Shown here piece after piece: positions 19,059 to 29,200 of a DNA stretch of 57,311 nt (position 1 is the first letter of the stretch; each line of letters starts with the position of its first letter). Origin of the DNA: Candidatus Neomarinimicrobiota bacterium (GTDB lineage Bacteria > Fidelibacterota > JAANXI01); contig JAIPJS010000022.1 in the NCBI GenBank assembly GCA_021734025.1, positions 1 through 57,311 on the forward strand, given 5' to 3'. A model generated the notes under the pieces. The model was not told the DNA's origin, searched no databases, and saw only the letters and a list, made by a program, of their open reading frames with translations. The position numbers were made by a program, and so were the translations under genes.

Positions 19059-20150
19059 ATGAACCAACCCCAAGAGTCTCCCAAACAGGTTATTACGCTT
19101 GATCCACAGCTGATTACCGGGTTGTGGAAGTTCATTTTTGTTATCGTGCTCGGCTATATTGCCGTAAAAGCGTTTCCGTACATTTCCAGTGCGCTCGTAC
19201 TCCTGTTAGTTTCGGTGCTGTTAACTGCCATTCTCTCTCCGTTTGTGGACATCCTTGAGCGACGTAAAATTCCCAGAGCCCTCAGCGCGTTAATAGTTCT
19301 GCTAGTGTTCCTGTTTACCATTGCACTGGCCTTCTGGTTTATTATTCCCATGGTACGGGAGCAGGCAATGGCAATAAATGAGTTAATCCAGTCCCAACAA
19401 CCGACCGAACTCCTGGAGACCTTCCAGAATTGGATTTCAGAAAAGCTGCCTGCTGCGGCATCAGCGGAAATTCAGAAAATCGACTTTTCCGGTCGTATAA
19501 ACACCTTCTTCAGCGATTTTCTCTCCGGCAGCGTCTCCTTGCTCTTTAACATCGCCGGGATGGTGTCGTCGCTGTTTATCGTCCTTGTGATCACATTCCT
19601 GTTGATGAAGGACAGTCGGAAAATCACCAAAAGCATCGTCAGTTTGATTCCCAACAGGTATTTCGAACCCGGGCTGAACTTATTGGACCATATCCAGACG
19701 CAACTAAGTAACTATATCCGGGGACAACTGACCGACGCACTGGTTATCGGTCTGCTCTCCATCATTGGCCTCTGGATACTGGATATCAAGTATTTCGTCT
19801 TTATCGGCCTGATTGCCGGTATAGCAAACCTGATCCCGTACATTGGCCCGGTAGCAGGTGCTATTCCGGCTATGCTTATTTCCATCATTAACAATCCAGG
19901 CGAACCGATTATGCTCGTCTACATTGCGCTAATGTTTGCCATCGTTCAGATGATTGACAACTCGATTGTTTCCCCCACGGTGATGTCCAAAAGTGTGAAC
20001 ATGCACCCGATTTCAGTCATCATCATTATTATAATTGGCGGCAGCCTGATGGGTGCCTTCGGTATGTTAATTGCCGTCCCGGCGGCCGGAATTATTAAGG
20101 TCACCTTCGAACAAGTAATGTGGACGCTGAAGCACTACAAAGCGATATAA
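19059..20150 (+). CDS. AI-2E family transporter (TqsA/PerM-like permease)
   Basis: 363 residues with seven to eight hydrophobic helices. The central segment FVFIGLIAGIANLIPYIGPVAGAIPA is the recognisable core of PF01594, followed by a DNSIVSP segment and a Gly-rich final helix. Members export small molecules; some move autoinducer-2 and others act as sodium/proton antiporters, so the substrate cannot be named. It lies three bases after the cNMP-binding gene and ends three bases before the convergent TPR gene, so the two transcripts meet tail to tail. Confidence 0.9.
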   Translation: MNQPQESPKQVITLDPQLITGLWKFIFVIVLGYIAVKAFPYISSALVLLLVSVLLTAILSPFVDILERRKIPRALSALIVLLVFLFTIALAFWFIIPMVREQAMAINELIQSQQPTELLETFQNWISEKLPAAASAEIQKIDFSGRINTFFSDFLSGSVSLLFNIAGMVSSLFIVLVITFLLMKDSRKITKSIVSLIPNRYFEPGLNLLDHIQTQLSNYIRGQLTDALVIGLLSIIGLWILDIKYFVFIGLIAGIANLIPYIGPVAGAIPAMLISIINNPGEPIMLVYIALMFAIVQMIDNSIVSPTVMSKSVNMHPISVIIIIIIGGSLMGAFGMLIAVPAAGIIKVTFEQVMWTLKHYKAI

Positions 20151-20153
20151 CTC

Positions 20154-21878
20154 TTACAGTTTTACCCGTTCCGTCTCGGTCACTTGTTCTCTCTGAAAAT
20201 AGATATACTCATATAGTTGATTCGTCAATCGATAGACCCAGAGTTCGTACTGTCGTCCCTGGAGGTCTTCCTCCCGGAAAATCTCCCCGGGCGGGCCGTA
20301 CAATTCTCTGACCATATCTTTGTACATTCCCCTCTCCACCTGATAGACTTCTAGCAGCGCATATTTTTTGGCTTGCTGCTCTAATTTTTCTTTAGACAGA
20401 GCAGACGTCATCTCGCCACGGAGCCGCTCTCGAACCGAATACCAGTTTTGAGCATGGAGGATTTTCAGCGCCTCGTCCGCTCGCTCCCGGAGCGACTGAT
20501 TAATAGCCAACGCCCGGCGGATAAAATCTTCAGCAGCGATGGTTGCTCCTTCCGATGCCGCCCGATGCGCGTCCTGCAGATATCCCCGTGCAACCCTGAG
20601 CCGGAGATCGTACTCCAGCTCGTCATATTTAGGGACGTGTCCGATGGAATCCGCCTTGCCGATTTCCCGGAGTGCCGGCTCCCACATCCCCGCCTCTACA
20701 AATTTCTCTGCCCGATCGTAGTGGAGGTCGATCATACGCCGGGAGATGGAATCCTCCACCACTGCGCTGATGGTCCTGGCCGACTGGTACAGGGAGTCCG
20801 CAGATTGGAGATCTCCCTGTTCATGGCTTTCTACAGCTCTGCTCAGAATAACCCGGCTTATCTGCGCCTTCCGTTTTAGAAGGGTATCCTGAATCGCCGG
20901 GTCGGAAATTTCGGAGGCCATGGCATACGTTTCAAGGGCCTCTTCGTAATTCCCGTTTCGGAATTGCTGCTCCGCCTGCCTGAAATACTGGTAAGGGAGC
21001 AATCTCTCGATTTCCTCAAGTTTTCTTCGGGCGCGGGGCACACGTGAGTGACCGGGATAAGTTCGGATAAACTGTCTAAATTGACTTTTGGCCTTCAGGT
21101 AATCTTTCTGCTTCATACTTTGTCGGGCATCATCTCCAACCGTTTTCCCGCCGCCGAATAACAGTCCAAAATTAAAACTCAATCCGTGGGAGCTGATGTC
21201 GAGTGCCTTAATCGGTGTCAAATTATCCGGATCGCGGATGGCCGGAAACGGCAGCCAATGATATCGATAAGAAAATCCAATGTTTACCTTGGAGCCGGCC
21301 ATGTCAATATTGGTCCAGCGCAATCCAGCCCCAAAGATCTGGATGAATTCCTGCTCCGATCGCAGATACGGTTTGCCCAGGTAATCCGAATACAGCCACA
21401 GTTGGCCCTGCCCAACAGTATAATCGAATTGAAAATAGAAGTTATCGAACGGTTGATAGAGAAGGGATTGCGTCAACCCGATTCCAAAGATCGTGGGTCT
21501 ATAAGTGGCCCGGCTGCCGGATGACGTCCATGACTCCGAGCCGTATACCGATATCGCATTCCGCTGGAAAAACAGGTTGGCACCGATGAGATAATCCAAA
21601 AAATTCTGACGCCAGAGCAAATGCAAATAATTGTACTTCAGGATATCGACGGAGACGGTAATCGGAATTTTGGCCACGGCATCGCCCAAATTACCAATAG
21701 TTGTCTCCGTGGAGTCCAGGAGGTAAAACGGATCGGCGGCGTAAAAACCGCCCCCAATGTTTATATCATAGATGGAAAACGTAATCGGCTTTCGGTACGG
21801 GATGCGTCCATCCGCCTCCTGCGCGAATCCACTGATAATAATTAACAGAATGAGTCCGCTGAGGATGTTACGCAGCAT
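20154..21878 (-). CDS. Exported protein: beta-barrel-like N-terminus plus TPR-like helical repeats
   Basis: About 574 residues. The start at 21878 begins a clear signal peptide (hydrophobic core LSGLILLIIISGF). An ATG at 21926 would put 16 residues ahead of it. Residues about 30-250 are rich in alternating aromatic residues and resemble an outer-membrane barrel or lipid-exposed strands. From about 260 to 490 there are helical TPR/YfiO-like repeats (for example KAKSQFRQFIRTYPGHSRV). A GWxxTD-like tail (YELWVYRLTN) follows. No known family name can be given with confidence. It lies downstream of the Wzi-like gene in the same direction, suggesting a shared envelope function. Confidence 0.75.
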   Translation of the reverse strand: MLRNILSGLILLIIISGFAQEADGRIPYRKPITFSIYDINIGGGFYAADPFYLLDSTETTIGNLGDAVAKIPITVSVDILKYNYLHLLWRQNFLDYLIGANLFFQRNAISVYGSESWTSSGSRATYRPTIFGIGLTQSLLYQPFDNFYFQFDYTVGQGQLWLYSDYLGKPYLRSEQEFIQIFGAGLRWTNIDMAGSKVNIGFSYRYHWLPFPAIRDPDNLTPIKALDISSHGLSFNFGLLFGGGKTVGDDARQSMKQKDYLKAKSQFRQFIRTYPGHSRVPRARRKLEEIERLLPYQYFRQAEQQFRNGNYEEALETYAMASEISDPAIQDTLLKRKAQISRVILSRAVESHEQGDLQSADSLYQSARTISAVVEDSISRRMIDLHYDRAEKFVEAGMWEPALREIGKADSIGHVPKYDELEYDLRLRVARGYLQDAHRAASEGATIAAEDFIRRALAINQSLRERADEALKILHAQNWYSVRERLRGEMTSALSKEKLEQQAKKYALLEVYQVERGMYKDMVRELYGPPGEIFREEDLQGRQYELWVYRLTNQLYEYIYFQREQVTETERVKL

Positions 21879-21940
21879 TTGAGATACGGAGATGTACTTG
21901 ATTTCTCTGGATAGGGCATGCGGCATGGGTCATCCCAAAT

Positions 21941-23536
21941 TCAGTAATTCAGCGATAGCCCGATGATGGCCTGCTGAAAGGCCGATTCGCCGGTTCGGGA
22001 AGTATAAATATAGGTCCCGCGCACATAGGAAGACTGCATAAATTCGTATCGAATTCCCAGGGAAGTCTTGGTTTCCCTGGTGAGCGCTCCCTGGAGAAAG
22101 GACTTTTCCGGCACGTACGGCACACTGGCCGGATGATCGTGAGATTGCTCAAAATCGCCGGCACCGTGACGGGAATGCATCACCGTCCCGGTAATATTCC
22201 ACCGGCGCCCAAACCCCTTATCCAGTGCAAGGAGCGTCCTGTCACTGTTCGGCTTCAGGGGATATCCGAGACTGGTTCCAAAGTGCCGGTAGATATTCAC
22301 CCTGTCCACATGCGTGTACACCCACGGTTCAATTCGGACATATTCAAACGTCACGCTGCTCCCGGGGATATCGATGGGATCAATCCAATAAAATCCCAGG
22401 AGACCTGCCCACTTGTTCGCAAAATATTCGGTAAACGATTTATTGAACACAAAATCGTCAAACAGGGCCTCCCCGTATATGGTAACCTTGTCCCGGAGAA
22501 ACGCGGTAAAACCGATGGCTCCGGTGTTATTATCCCTGTCACCCACGTTCATCTCCGCGGCGGTATATGGGATAAACGGATTCAGATAGGTGTACTCAAT
22601 TCCCCGGGCATTAGTGGAGTCACCATAGATAACCGTCTCACCCACAGAGAACTGCAGCCAGCGGACCGGTTGCCATTCGAGACGGTGGCCCCCGAGAAAT
22701 CGCTGCCCGTAATTGCTGTTCAGTTTCCCCATGAGAAAAGTAAACCGTAATTTTCCGAACCAGCCGGCGTAGTGCAAAAGATCAAATTCAGGTGCTGCAC
22801 CCCCGATCTGGAGGCCTGCGATGCGTCCCCGCCCCCACTTCGGTGTATCGTGCAGATAGCTAATGCGGCCAAGATTCGATTCCCAGAAGATACCGGTGCG
22901 AATTCGATTGCTGTTCAATACCCCGTCCCGGACGGTATACGCCCGGCCTTCTTCAGCACCGAATTCACCATAGGTCGTATCTTCGGTGAATTCAACGAAC
23001 GTCAGCCAGCGGAGATACCCAGTAATGCTACTATTCGACTCGCCGGAAGGATAGTAACTGCCGCGCATTTCCCCGCCGAATCCGATGACCGGATAGGGGG
23101 CATTATTCGACTGGAGCCGGTTAGAGAGATCGGCCATGACATCACCGGTAAACCGCCAGTTTTGATGGGAATACCTGACCAGGTGGTTTTCTCCCTGCTT
23201 CGCCTCGTATCCCTCAAACAGTCGGTAGGCATCAAATTCCTGAAGATATTTTAGTAGGCGTTGGCGGTCATATCGGGTCAAATTCTCTCCAGCTTCGGAT
23301 GCCCGGTATGTTAATACGAGTAATTCGCCGATTTCCTCCCGGGTGTTCGGCCTGGAATACAGCCGGAGATCCCGGATAAAGCCTTTGGCTTCCAGGCGCT
23401 GGAGATACTCGTACACCGGATGATTAATGTCAACAATAGAGTTGGTGGCATTTGCCGGCTCAGAAAAAATTATACACAGCACAATCACTGGCAAAAATGA
23501 CAGCAGAATCCGACTCTGGTTCGAGAATTTTCGCAT
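21941..23536 (-). CDS. Wzi-like outer-membrane barrel (capsule assembly family)
   Basis: About 531 residues from 23536; an ATG at 23563 gives nine more. A signal peptide ends at ANA near residue 31. An N-terminal helical part (YEYLQRLEAKGFI, then an EEIGELL helix) precedes a beta-barrel region with a GYLRWLTFVEF strand, WGRGR, a GGHRLEWQP strand and YLNPFIPY. These match the PF14052 capsule-assembly Wzi family found widely in Bacteroidota. Wzi is an outer-membrane lectin-like barrel that anchors capsule in E. coli; in this lineage the role is less certain. The TPR/barrel gene follows after 14-60 bp. Confidence 0.82.
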   Translation of the reverse strand: MRKFSNQSRILLSFLPVIVLCIIFSEPANATNSIVDINHPVYEYLQRLEAKGFIRDLRLYSRPNTREEIGELLVLTYRASEAGENLTRYDRQRLLKYLQEFDAYRLFEGYEAKQGENHLVRYSHQNWRFTGDVMADLSNRLQSNNAPYPVIGFGGEMRGSYYPSGESNSSITGYLRWLTFVEFTEDTTYGEFGAEEGRAYTVRDGVLNSNRIRTGIFWESNLGRISYLHDTPKWGRGRIAGLQIGGAAPEFDLLHYAGWFGKLRFTFLMGKLNSNYGQRFLGGHRLEWQPVRWLQFSVGETVIYGDSTNARGIEYTYLNPFIPYTAAEMNVGDRDNNTGAIGFTAFLRDKVTIYGEALFDDFVFNKSFTEYFANKWAGLLGFYWIDPIDIPGSSVTFEYVRIEPWVYTHVDRVNIYRHFGTSLGYPLKPNSDRTLLALDKGFGRRWNITGTVMHSRHGAGDFEQSHDHPASVPYVPEKSFLQGALTRETKTSLGIRYEFMQSSYVRGTYIYTSRTGESAFQQAIIGLSLNY

Positions 23537-23780
23537 GGTATAATAGACCGCCGTCAATTTCATTACTGAAAGGAATTTTTCCGGTGCAGTGAAAGTATGA
23601 AAAAATGGGTGCAGGAACGAATATTTTTTCTTGGGTTGGTATTGTCATTTTCCTAAACGACCCTTCAGGAGAATTGAATTACAGGAGTTCTTTGAGTTGG
23701 TGTAAGATATTATTGAACGATTAAATACAAATACGAAATTATCCAAATCTCAACCGTCTTTACATTTTTTTATTATCCCT

Positions 23781-23980
23781 CCACCTTTTGCCTTGATGCG
23801 CTTGTGCGGAACACTTGGACGCTAAAAGGTGGCAAAAAATCAATGCTGAGAAATCCATTGTTAGAACTTCTATACCTCACTTCAGGACAGAACCGGAACT
23901 CGGTCGCTATGCTCCCTCAAACAGCCGGTTCTGCCTGTCTTCAGTTCGGCAGAAGTTCCTACACAATGCATTTCGAGGCC
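23781..23980 (+). repeat. Structured repeat family A, copy A2
   Basis: The head hairpin CCACCTTTT/AAAAGGTGG is perfect over nine base pairs and has CTTGA in its loop. TCAATGC follows. The outer stem pairs a left arm at about 23850-23872 with a right arm at about 23952-23975. The inner stem is ACAGAACCGG/CCGGTTCTGCC. The copy ends at CGAGGCC. Reading frames over it (23804-24126) are repeat-derived. Confidence 0.82.
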
Positions 23981-24135
23981 AGAATAAACATAATTTATTT
24001 TGGCCTGTTAATAGCGACTGCTGGTATGAGCACGAGCGAATTAGTGTCTGGCGAAGTCCTGACACAACCGGGTATGGGAGATTGGAAACATCCGGCTTAG
24101 GTTTGTCTGGAACTATATATGATTAATTACATAAC

Positions 24136-24192
24136 CAGTCATCTTGAGCGATTCCGCATTGGCGGGAGAGTCGTCTCGGTCGGGATGACTGG
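24136..24192 (+). repeat. Family F repeat (short copy)
   Basis: CCAGTCATC...GATGACTGG encloses CTTGAGCG, GGCGGGAGAG and CGGTCGGGATGAC. It is a short version of the GTCATCC-GAGCGA-GAAGGATCT repeat seen at 24589, 34674, 43610, 43787 and 55131. Confidence 0.7.
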
Positions 24193-24282
24193 TTTTACTT
24201 TCCTTTCGTTTACCATTGCACCGTCACCGCTGCTGTGCGACCGGTGAGGGCAATTCAGTTTACGATAACATAGCATTCCGCA

Positions 24283-24316
24283 GACCCTTTCAGGGTCGCC
24301 AACCCCTGAAAGGGTC
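24283..24316. repeat. Inverted repeat GACCCTTTCAGGG (family H)
   Basis: GACCCTTTCAGGG and CCCTGAAAGGGTC are separated by eight bases. A related palindrome is at 34572-34603, and degenerate forms with CCCTTTCAGTGTCTTAAGGG sit in the tandem array at about 35028 and 35480. No T-run is present. Confidence 0.6.
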
Positions 24317-24507
24317 ACAGAACGGGGCGTGAATTGACGAGACCACCATAGCCTTCTTCAGTAGTCAGCGTGTGGTATTTCGTTAAAGAGACATTGGTGA
24401 GGCAGTCTGAGCAACACCGCGCAAGCGGAGGAACCGGCCCAAGGATGATCTTTGCCGGGGAAAGTTCTCACCAGTTAATCCCCAGATGTGCCCTAACCAG
24501 ATTCCTC

Positions 24508-24722
24508 CTCCGGGAGGAGTCCCTGCCGGGACGTTCACTTCGTTCATTTGGAATGACTCACTATTATTACTCATGAGAACACCACTAGTCCCCCTGAGCG
24601 AGCGAAGCGAGACGAAGGATCTGGTAATTTTCTTACGGAGAAACCCTCACGAGATCCCTCCTCCGGAAGGAGTCTCTGGTGAGACGCTCGTCCGGCAGCC
24701 GCCAGACTCGGTCGGGATGACT
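24508..24722 (+). repeat. Family F repeat with two embedded mini-palindromes
   Basis: The stretch 24589-24722 begins CCCTGAGCGAGCGAAGCGAG and ends CGGTCGGGATGACTGG, the full family F repeat. Double-hairpin mini-elements (CTCC-N4-GGAG followed by GTCCCT...GGGAC-like arms) lie at about 24508-24532 and 24661-24688. A partial third copy starts at about 24759. The 23564-24935 interval holds only repeats; its short open frames have no gene-like features. Confidence 0.7.
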
Positions 24723-24935
24723 GGCCTCTACCATTTACTATATAGCCACCCCCCAGTCATCCTGGGCAAAGCCTGGCAACGGGATTTCTCCGCGGAACTT
24801 CAGACGACCGGATCTGTTTTATTCTTTAATCTTTCGGGGATTTGGTCTAATTTTCAAATTCCATTGAATAGAATTGACGGAGGCCCGAATGGACATGAAT
24901 GAAATACCCGCTTTGAATAAACTTAATTTAACCCG

Positions 24936-25442
24936 ATGAGCGTCGTACTGTACATTATCATGTGGTTGGTGGTCTTCGGATCGGTGCTTATTATCCCGTT
25001 CGGAGCGCCGGGGACGTTTATCATCGCCGGGGCCGCACTGCTGGAGGGGATGCTCACCGATTTTGTACATGTATCCTCCAATCTCGTAATCTGGCTGTTT
25101 GCCATCGCCGTAGCGCTGGAAGGTTTGGAGTATTTAATCACAGGGATGTCCGCTAAAAAATACGGTGCATCAAATATCGGCATTGCCGGCGCCATTATCG
25201 GGGCGCTGGTTGGTGCTGTGGTGGGATCGGGGATCGTTCCTGTGGTTGGCACACTGCTAGGAACGTTAGCAGGTGCATACATCGGAGCCGTCGGTGTGGA
25301 GATGTTTCGGACCAGTTCCGTCGACAAGGCGTTGCGGGCGGGTTATGGAGCCTTTCTTGGAAACGCCGGAGGCAAAATAAGTAAAATGGTCGGAGCTATC
25401 TTTATGATAATCCTGATAGTCAGGAGTTTTGTAGGTACATAA
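24936..25442 (+). CDS. DUF456 family membrane protein
   Basis: 168 residues, almost entirely hydrophobic. The Gly-rich helices (GAIIGALVGAVVGSGIVPVVGTLLGTLAGAY region, residues 85-120) and the leading PFGAPGTFIIAGAALLEG segment are characteristic of DUF456 proteins. Function is unknown. Its stop overlaps the next ATG (TAATG), which couples it to the DUF4159 gene. It probably opens the plus-strand operon that runs through the DUF4175 and TPR genes. Confidence 0.88.
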   Translation: MSVVLYIIMWLVVFGSVLIIPFGAPGTFIIAGAALLEGMLTDFVHVSSNLVIWLFAIAVALEGLEYLITGMSAKKYGASNIGIAGAIIGALVGAVVGSGIVPVVGTLLGTLAGAYIGAVGVEMFRTSSVDKALRAGYGAFLGNAGGKISKMVGAIFMIILIVRSFVGT

Positions 25443-26212
25443 TGTTAATTTTAGACCAAATTATGGCTAAGCGAATCCCCGGTAGAGACGTTTCATTTAT
25501 CATCTCTGCATGGAAAAGTTTATTTGTATGTGCTAAAAAATCCGGGTCCGTTTTTATTCTCTTGGTCTTTGCGGGATTGCTGGCGTTCGCATCGCCAACC
25601 ACTATCTCCGCTCAACCATATGATTTCAGTATTGCCCGCCTGCAGTACGATGGCGGCGGAGACTGGTATAGTGATCCCAGTTCCATCCCGAATTTGATCA
25701 ATTTCCTTCGTGAGAACAGTGCAATGAAGGTCAACCCGGATGAGGTACGGCTGAAGCCCCAGGACCCGGAGCTGTTTCTCCATCCGTATCTGTATATGAC
25801 GGGACACGGGAACATCCGGTTTTCCGAAACGGACGTGCAACGGTTGCGTCAGTATCTCACAAACGGAGGATTTCTCCATGCCGATGATAACTACGGAATG
25901 GATGAATCATTTCGCCGCGAGATGAAAAAAGTCTTCCCGGAGAAGGAATTTGTGGAATTGCCATTCGATCATCCCATTTACCATATAAAATACGATTTCT
26001 CCAACGGGCCGCCCAAAATTCATGAGCACGACGGAAAGCCTGCCCAGGGATTCGGGCTGTTCCACAACGAACGCCTGGTGGTGTTCTACACCTACGAGAC
26101 AGACCTTGGAGACGGCTGGGAGGATACCGATGTTCACGACGACACGCCGGAGCAACACCGCAAGTCACTTCAGATGGGAACGAACATCGTCCTTTACGCA
26201 TTAACACACTAA
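25442..26212 (+). CDS. DUF4159 family exported protein
   Basis: 256 residues; an internal ATG at 25463 is an alternative start. A hydrophobic export signal spans about residues 32-57 and ends near SAQ. The mature part has a flavodoxin/GATase-like fold signature: FSIARLQYDGGGDWYSDP at the start, YMTGHGNIRF, then GGFLHADDNYGMD and a final NIVLYALTH segment. DUF4159 proteins are typically encoded beside MoxR, VWA and DUF4175 genes, as here with DUF4175 15 bp downstream. Biochemical function is unknown; a periplasmic location is likely from the signal. Confidence 0.9.
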   Translation: MLILDQIMAKRIPGRDVSFIISAWKSLFVCAKKSGSVFILLVFAGLLAFASPTTISAQPYDFSIARLQYDGGGDWYSDPSSIPNLINFLRENSAMKVNPDEVRLKPQDPELFLHPYLYMTGHGNIRFSETDVQRLRQYLTNGGFLHADDNYGMDESFRREMKKVFPEKEFVELPFDHPIYHIKYDFSNGPPKIHEHDGKPAQGFGLFHNERLVVFYTYETDLGDGWEDTDVHDDTPEQHRKSLQMGTNIVLYALTH

Positions 26213-26227
26213 AAACGCCGGGAATAT

Positions 26228-29200
26228 ATGTCTCAATCACCAGAGAACAGAATTCGAAAGATACTCCACCGGTTCCGCACGTATATTGCTGCGGAGCATT
26301 TCCGCACCGGCCTCATCGGGAGTCTTTTGCTCGGAACCGTGCTGCTCGGCATCGCTATTACCGCCGAATCACTCTGGTATCTGGACGGCGCCAGCCGGAC
26401 TCGCCTTCTCTGGATCACGGGTGGAACAGTGGCCCTGGTACTCTTTGGCAGTGGACTCTGGGTAGGCTTCATCGGAGCTGGTGGATCGGCCCGTTATTCG
26501 GATTTTTCCCTGGCAAAACGCCTTGGCCAACATTTTCCCGCTCTTGCCGATCACGTGGCCAATGCCCTTGCGCTCATCCGGGAGAAAAAGCAATACCACT
26601 ATTCCAAAGATTTAATCGATGTGAACCTCAAATCGGTTGCCAAGCAGTTGGAAGGGATCAATCCCAGAGATGCGGTGGCGTCCGAAACCCGCCAGTTCCT
26701 TGCCAGGGGACTCGGGATTGCCATAGGGCTCTGGCTGGTACTCTGGCTCCCGTTCTTTGGGAGCGTAACCGACGGAGCCAGCCGATTGTTTCATCCGAAC
26801 ACCACTTACGAAATCCCGCAACCGTTTACCTTTGAGGTTTCTCCCGGCAATGTGCAGGTATTGAACTCCGATCCGGTGCCGGTAACGGTTTCCGTCGATG
26901 GCGAACTCCCGGACGACGTTCTGCTGACCCGGACCGAGCCGAATCAGTCGCAGACGATCGTCCTTACCCAGGATTCAACTGGACATTATCGCCATAAATT
27001 CCGCGATGTGCGCCGGAGTTTCGAATACACCGTCCACGCCCAATCCCCGCATTGGTGGGACCGATGGGATGAAATTCGGACGGAAACGTTCCGGGTTCAG
27101 GTTATGAGCCGTCCACAGATTCAGTCATTGGCAATGCGACTGGTGCCGCCCGAATACTCGGATCTGGAACCGCGCCAGCAGGAAATTACTTCCACGGAAA
27201 TAGTGGCCTTAAAGGGTACTAAAGTCGAACTCACCGGGAAAACCAATAAGCCGGTTAAGTCCGCCGAAGTCGGATTCGAGTCCCGCAATGCCTCGCAATC
27301 CATGGACATTAACGAAACCGATATCCGATCAAGCTTTCGGATAATGCGACCCGATGCCTTCTCCATCCGACTCAAAGATTTTCAGGATATAGCAAATACG
27401 AATCCTGCAAATTACAAAATTACGCCGCTTTCCGACGAGTATCCGCGTGTGGAAATACTCCAGCCGCAAGGCGACGTGGATCTGGGTGAATCGTTGCAGA
27501 TCCCGTTTCTATTGCGACTCCAGGACGACTACGGTTTCTCGAAACTCGCGGTACAGTATCAAATCGTGAAGCCGGCGGCCTCCGATCGGGATACGACCTG
27601 GAAAACCGAATCGCTTCCGCTGAGCGAGTCCGGACAAAAGGTGCGCGAGTATACCCATCGCTGGGATTTAAACCCGTATAACCTGTCGCCCAGGGATATG
27701 GTCCGCTACCGGATCGCGGTATGGGATAACGATCGGGTGAGCGGTCCAAAGGTGAGTCACAGCCAGGTACAGACGGCGCGATTTCCGTCGCTAAGCGACA
27801 TGTTTGCGCGGACGCAGCAGCAACAGTCCGGCGCCATGGAACAGGCAGAGGAGATCCGACGGCGCGTGGAGAAGATTAAGAAACAGGTAGATGAACTGAC
27901 TCTGGAAATGCAGAAAAAGGAGGAAATCACCTGGCAGCAGGAGCAGCAGGCGGAAAACATTGTGAAGTCTCATGAGGAGCTGAAAAAGCAACTGGACGAA
28001 GTGAGCAAACAGTTGGACAACATGTTGGAGGAAGCGAAAAAACACCAGCTGTTCAGCGAGGAGCTGGCGAAGAAATATCAGGAATTGCAGCAGGTGTTTC
28101 AGGATGTGATGACGCCGGAACTGGAGGAAGCGCTGAAGCAGCTCCAGCAGGCCATGGACCAGGCGAATCCGGAAGAAGTCCGCAAGGCTATGGAGAACCT
28201 GCAGCAGAATGAACAGGATCTGACACAAAGTATTGACCGGGCGCTGAAGCTCTTTAAACGGGTGCAGATTGAGCAGCAGATGGACGAAGTGGTGAAGCGT
28301 ATCAGTGAGCTGGCGGAGCAGCAGCAAAATATCGCAGATAAGGCGGATTCCGCTTCGGCGGACGCCCGATCCGAACTGAGTCAGGAGGAGCAGCTGGCGG
28401 CCGATGAATACGAGATCGCCGAGAAACGAATGGAGCAGCTGGCGAAATCCATGGAAGAATTTCCGGTGATGCCATCAGAGCAAATGAAAGAGGCCGTATC
28501 ACAGGCGAAGATGGATTCCATTCTCCGGCAAATGCGCCAATCGCAGCAGTCGTTCCAGCAGGGCCAGATGCAGTCCGGCCAGCAGCGGGCGCAGCAATCC
28601 AGTCAGCGACTTAAAAACCTGGCAAATCAATTACAGCAGACCCAGCAGGCATTGCGGCAACAGACTATGAACGAAGTTTTGGACGAATTCCGTGCGGTCC
28701 TGCGGAACGTTCTTTCGCTCTCACAGCAACAGGAGGCGCTCCGCAATCGAACTGCTCCGCTCCAGGGAAAAAGTCCGCAGCTGGGTGAACTGGCCGACGA
28801 GCAGCAAAGTTTGCAGATGAACCTCCAACGAACGGTCGGACAATTGATTCAGCTCTCCCAGAAGACATTTGGGGTGACCCGGGATATTGGTAAGGCGTTG
28901 GGAAACACCGCATCCAACATGCAGCGATCGGTCCAGAGTCTGGCTGAGCGTCAGGCGAGTCAGGCAGCCAACCGTCAAGGGGCAGCGATGGCATCGCTGA
29001 ACGAAACCGCGCAGCAACTTGTCAACGCCATGAATAACCTCCAGTCTCAGGGCAGCAGCACCGGTTTCGAGAATTATCTCAAGCAGATGCAGCAGATGGC
29101 CAGTCAGCAGCAATCGCTTAATCAGCAGTCCCAGCAGCAGTTGGGGCAACAGGGCAATCCCTCACCTGCGCAGCAGGCGGCTATGCAGCGCCTCGCCGCC